Below, piece by piece: positions 61,207 through 64,000 of a stretch of DNA of 64,000 nucleotides. The position numbers were made by a program, and so were the translations under genes. Numbering within the stretch: position 1 is the first letter of the stretch; each line of letters opens with the position of its first letter. The stretch lies in assembly GCF_030527935.1 (NCBI RefSeq), contig NZ_JAUMZV010000002.1:28113-92112 (forward strand), read 5' to 3'. The notes under the pieces are model-generated. The model was given only the letters and a program-made list of their open reading frames with translations, searched no databases and was not told where the DNA came from. The stretch comes from Kingella sp. (in: b-proteobacteria). GTDB lineage: Bacteria > Pseudomonadota > Gammaproteobacteria > Burkholderiales > Neisseriaceae.

Positions 61207-61974
61207 TCAGGCTGCCTTTAATAAGCTGAAATTATAGTTGATTTTTGCCCGCGCATTGGCAGCGATTGTTTCAGGCAGCCTGAAACCACCCGCTAACCCC
61301 GCCACCTGCACCACCCGCATCTCAAACGTCGCCAGCGGCATACACGCCTTCAAATTCGTCTCAATGCACGATAGCGCGTCCAGCCGCATCGCCACGCTCG
61401 TGTGCGCGTTGCCCTGAATCACAAACAACACATCGCGCGTTTGCTCGTCCAATTTATATTGCTCCGAATCCCGCACGTCCAGCCACGCCATAATCCCCTG
61501 CGTGTCGCGGTAAACAAAATCCGTTGCCGCCACGTGCTTCGGCGTGGACGCAATCGGCAAAAAAGTATCCTCCTTGCCGCACACCGCAAACGTCAGCGGA
61601 AACACCATCTTGAGAAAATCATGCGCCCCAATCGCCAGCAGCGACTGCAACGCTGCCAAATTGTAGCTATCCACAATGCTGTTCACGCGCGGAATATTGC
61701 CGCGCCGCTGGATATTTTTCAGCAACGCCAACACCGTAGGCGGATTTTTCTTCGCACTTCTGCCCACCTTGCCCAGCATCTCCATATAGCCCGCCACCAC
61801 AGGATTGCCCGCCATCTCGTCCACATCAGCTTGCAACGCCCATTGTTCCCTTTCGCGCCATTGCCGCTCAAAGGCATCGCCCAACGGCGCAGCAGGGTCA
61901 AGATTGCGCGCAATGCCCAGCACCACATCAGTAATACCCAGCGCAGCCATGCTGCTATCCACGATGATTTCCAT
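61207..61974 (-). CDS. B3/B4 (tRNA-binding-like) domain protein
   Basis: A 255-residue product matching stand-alone B3/B4 domains related to the editing region of PheRS beta. Blocks are NPVVAGYMEMLGKVGRSAKKN, VNSIVDSYNLAALQSLLAIGAHD and VFVIQGNAH-like DVLFVIQGNAHTSVAMRLDAL. The role is not established; aminoacyl-tRNA editing is possible. AAGGAG precedes ATG 61974; the longer upstream frame runs through repeats. The stop TGA is from a DUS. A bare family A palindrome lies just upstream. Confidence 0.8.
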   Translation of the reverse strand: MEIIVDSSMAALGITDVVLGIARNLDPAAPLGDAFERQWREREQWALQADVDEMAGNPVVAGYMEMLGKVGRSAKKNPPTVLALLKNIQRRGNIPRVNSIVDSYNLAALQSLLAIGAHDFLKMVFPLTFAVCGKEDTFLPIASTPKHVAATDFVYRDTQGIMAWLDVRDSEQYKLDEQTRDVLFVIQGNAHTSVAMRLDALSCIETNLKACMPLATFEMRVVQVAGLAGGFRLPETIAANARAKINYNFSLLKAA

Positions 61975-61991
61975 GTTTCGGTCTCCTTGTA

Positions 61992-62056
61992 AGAACCTGT
62001 ATTCACTATTTGCATAGGCATAAAAGATACCTATGCAAATAGTGAATACAGGTTCT
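61992..62056. repeat. 65-bp perfect palindrome made of family A ends
   Basis: AGAACCTGTATTCACTATTT, GCATAGG, a short centre, then CCTATGC and AAATAGTGAATACAGGTTCT. It is a core-less family A element. It lies 18 bases before the B3/B4 gene start and would fold into a long hairpin in its leader. Confidence 0.8.
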
Positions 62057-62100
62057 AAAAATAAAAAAAAAACGCGTTTCAGGCTGCCCATTGCCCTATT

Positions 62101-62160
62101 TTTGCCAGAGCAGGCGTTTCGCCGCCTACCACGAGCAGGGGAGAGCCCCCTGCACCCCCG
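62101..62160. repeat. repeat family F, copy 3
   Basis: TTTGCCAGAGCAGGCGTTTC, GCCGCCTACCACGAGCAGGG and GAGAGCCCCCTGCACCCC. The rest of the gap to lysA contains DUS copies and no gene. Confidence 0.75.
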
Positions 62161-62436
62161 AGCCACGTTTACCATTTATGGCAATCATCAAGGCAGCCTG
62201 AAACGCCATTCCCATTCTACTCCCTTTTCCCGCAGGCAAACGGAACGCAAGCCAAATGCATCATCTATACGCAACCTATCCCAAGCCATGCCCAATCAAC
62301 GATGCGGCTAATAATGCAGCCTGAAACCGCGTGCGCAGCAAAATCTGCACACCCTACGACTGGTTTTCAGGCTGCATCGTGAGCGACATGGTTACTTGCG
62401 CCCCAACGGCAATCCCCAGTCTTTCCCCAAAATTTT

Positions 62437-62468
62437 AGGCAGCCTGAAATCTCATTTTCAGGCTGCCT
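62437..62468. terminator. inverted DUS pair after lysA
   Basis: AGGCAGCCTGAAAT and ATTTTCAGGCTGCCT around a short loop, just beyond the minus-strand lysA stop. Confidence 0.7.
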
Positions 62469-62475
62469 AACACGT

Positions 62476-63687
62476 TTACAAATATTCCCGTTCCGCCGCC
62501 AGCAAATCGTCCATCGTTTCACGGCGGCGCACCAAGCGGCTGTTGTCTTGCTCGTCAATCATCACTTCCGCTGCGCGGCAACGCGCGTTGTAATTGCTTG
62601 CCATGCTGGAAGCGTATGCGCCCGCGCTGCGAATCGCCAAAATATCGCCTTGCGCCGCGCCAATTTGCCGCTCTTTGCCGATAAAGTCGGCTGTTTCGCA
62701 AATCGGGCCGACAATATCGGCGGTGATTTTGGGCGCATCGGGGCGCGACACGTTTTCCACCACGTGATACGCCTGATACAGCGCGGGGCGCATCAAATCG
62801 TTCATCGCTGCGTCCACCACCACAAAATTTTTCTCTTCGCCGCGTTTCACATATTCCACGCGCGTCAGCAGCACGCCTGCGTTGCCGACCAAGCTGCGCC
62901 CAGGTTCTAACACCAGCGATAAGCCGCGCGCTTTGAGCAGCGGTTCAACGGCTTGCGCGTAGGCGTGCAAATCGGGCGTGTGTTCGTCTTTGTACACAAT
63001 GCCTACGCCGCCGCCCAAATCCAAATGTTGCAGCGCGATGCCTTGCGCGGCTAGGCGGTCAATCAGCGCAATCAGGCGTTGGCAGGCGGCAATCAGCGGC
63101 GATAGGTCGGTGAGCTGCGAGCCGATGTGGCAATCCACGCCGATGATTTGGATATGCGGCAGGCTGGCGGCGCGTTGATAGGCTTGCTCGGCATCGCGCA
63201 TGGCTATGCCGAATTTGTTGGCTTTGAGCCCTGTGGAGATGTAGGGGTGGGTTTTCGCGTCCACATCGGGGTTGATGCGGAAGGAAATCGGCGCGATTTT
63301 GCCCAGCCGCGCGGCTACGCTGTTGAGCCGTTCTAGCTCGGGCAGGCTTTCCACGTTGAAGCATTTGATGCCTGCGTTCAGCGCGTATTCCATTTCGGCT
63401 TCGGTTTTGCCTACGCCTGAAAAGATGATTTTGCCCGCTTCGCCACCTGCGGCTAACACGCGGGCAATTTCGCCTGCGGACACGGTGTCAAAACCGCTGC
63501 CAAGCTGGGCGAAATGGCGGATTACGCTTAAATTACCGTTGGCTTTGACCGCATAGCACACCAGCGGTTGGCAGCCTGAAAAGGCTTGGGTGTAGGCGGC
63601 GAAAGCGGCGGTGAGCGCGGCTTGGTCGTAAACGTAGAGCGGGGTGCCGTATTGGGCGGCGAGTTGGGGATAGGAGATTTTAGTCAT
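62476..63687 (-). CDS. lysA: diaminopimelate decarboxylase
   Basis: A 403-residue PLP enzyme making lysine from meso-diaminopimelate. The PLP lysine is Lys48 in VCYAVKANGNLSVI. GVDCHIGSQLTDLSPL, LDLGGGVGIVY, LEPGRSLVGNAGVLLTRV and the C-terminal GPICETADFIGKER and GAYASSMASNYN match the fold-III decarboxylase family. It overlaps the preceding lptM gene by eight bases (ATGACTAA), so the two are translationally coupled. Confidence 0.97.
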   Translation of the reverse strand: MTKISYPQLAAQYGTPLYVYDQAALTAAFAAYTQAFSGCQPLVCYAVKANGNLSVIRHFAQLGSGFDTVSAGEIARVLAAGGEAGKIIFSGVGKTEAEMEYALNAGIKCFNVESLPELERLNSVAARLGKIAPISFRINPDVDAKTHPYISTGLKANKFGIAMRDAEQAYQRAASLPHIQIIGVDCHIGSQLTDLSPLIAACQRLIALIDRLAAQGIALQHLDLGGGVGIVYKDEHTPDLHAYAQAVEPLLKARGLSLVLEPGRSLVGNAGVLLTRVEYVKRGEEKNFVVVDAAMNDLMRPALYQAYHVVENVSRPDAPKITADIVGPICETADFIGKERQIGAAQGDILAIRSAGAYASSMASNYNARCRAAEVMIDEQDNSRLVRRRETMDDLLAAEREYL

Positions 63688-63907
63688 GGGTTGAAGCCTC
63701 GTTTTCGTTGATTGGGGTACGGATAAAATCGTTGGGGTTGGCGGCGGGCGCGGTGGGTTCGGATGCGTCGCGGCGGAAGTCTATGCCTGTTTGGATGATG
63801 CCGAATTTGTTTTTGTCGTTTTCTTTGGGCAGATAAAGCTCGCCTTTGAAGCCGCAGGCGGTTAGGGTTAGGGTGAATAGGATTAAGGTTAGGGGGAGTT
63901 TGGGCAT
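63680..63907 (-). CDS. lptM: small lipoprotein, LptM (YifL)-like
   Basis: A 75-residue product with a lipoprotein signal ending LTAC (Cys18). The sequence GFKGELYLP immediately follows the Cys; the CGxKGPLYLP pattern is the hallmark of LptM, which helps LptD assemble in the outer membrane. The remainder is Asp/Asn/Pro-rich and disordered-looking. The lptM-lysA pair is common in proteobacteria. The region upstream (63908-64000) is AT-rich with a partial DUS and probably holds the promoter. Confidence 0.85.
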   Translation of the reverse strand: MPKLPLTLILFTLTLTACGFKGELYLPKENDKNKFGIIQTGIDFRRDASEPTAPAANPNDFIRTPINENEASTHD

Positions 63908-64000
63908 GGGGGTGTCCTTTGGGAAAAATATTGTTAAGCAGCCTGAATAAAAAATTAATAAAACAAGCTATCGCGACAATCTTGGTCCATCCATGCCCCT

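Noticed and set aside
1..64000. CRISPR array suggested by the many short repeats
   Set aside because: The repeats are 12-bp uptake sequences in both orientations with irregular spacing; there are no regular spacers and no cas genes.
1..64000. Insertion sequence transposases or tRNA genes
   Set aside because: I searched both strands for transposase-like proteins and cloverleaf signatures and saw none; only non-coding miniature elements are present.

Overview
The window is chromosomal DNA of a Neisseriaceae bacterium, most likely Kingella or a close relative. The 12-mer AGGCAGCCTGAA, the Kingella dialect of the DNA uptake sequence (DUS), occurs on both strands at roughly three copies per kb in the part I counted (about 30 in the first 10 kb). 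It lies inside genes as well as between them. Gene content (waaF, pilU, pheA, smc, putA/putP, fnr-hemN, rluB) fits this family. The G+C content is moderately high and coding is dense and housekeeping in character. I see no prophage, CRISPR array, transposase, rRNA or tRNA gene.

Layout. 1-5.9 kb: tail of an EfeB-type peroxidase, waaF, a small unknown gene, RNase R with a long repeat-bearing basic tail, and folD. 5.9-6.7 kb: a gene-free stretch that looks like two consecutive small-RNA genes, one behind a Fur-box-like operator and one with a sigma-70 promoter, several hairpins and a strong terminator. 6.7-11.6 kb: pheA, nlpD, a DAHP-synthase-like protein that appears to have lost its active site, and a PlsC-family acyltransferase. 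11.8-16 kb: a DUF2167 protein and divergent fnr/hemN, with a miniature repeat element filling the hemN leader. 16-25 kb: smc, rluB, an unknown gene with pyrE, and a Tat-exported FAD oxidoreductase. 25-31 kb: typA, rsmE, suhB, a small membrane protein and tsaD. 31-42 kb: an NlpC/P60-like lipoprotein, ETF-ubiquinone oxidoreductase, a LysR regulator with a DUF2798 gene, crcB, a DUF455 ferritin-like protein, lolA, ubiB, scpB and a CAP-domain protein. 42-51 kb: a frameshifted HhH protein, ettA, a twice-broken membrane gene, a DUF2130 protein and putA. 51-64 kb: a lipase-like hydrolase, putP, purN-DUF3108-sirB2, rluE-argS, an Lrp regulator, pilU, a kefB relic, a B3/B4-domain protein, and lptM-lysA.

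Intergenic space is filled with repeats: inverted DUS pairs that can act as terminators, three Correia-like elements, at least two other miniature inverted-repeat families (one also present as bare terminal-repeat palindromes), dRS3-type 20-mers, and several palindromic repeat families. Eight genes take their stop codon from a full or partial DUS.

The most interesting items are the tandem small-RNA candidates at 6.07-6.63 kb, the degenerate DAHP synthase paralogue, the repeat elements placed directly before smc, hemN and the Tat oxidoreductase, and the repeat-built tail of RNase R. All functional statements rest on reading the sequence and on family knowledge; no database search was run.
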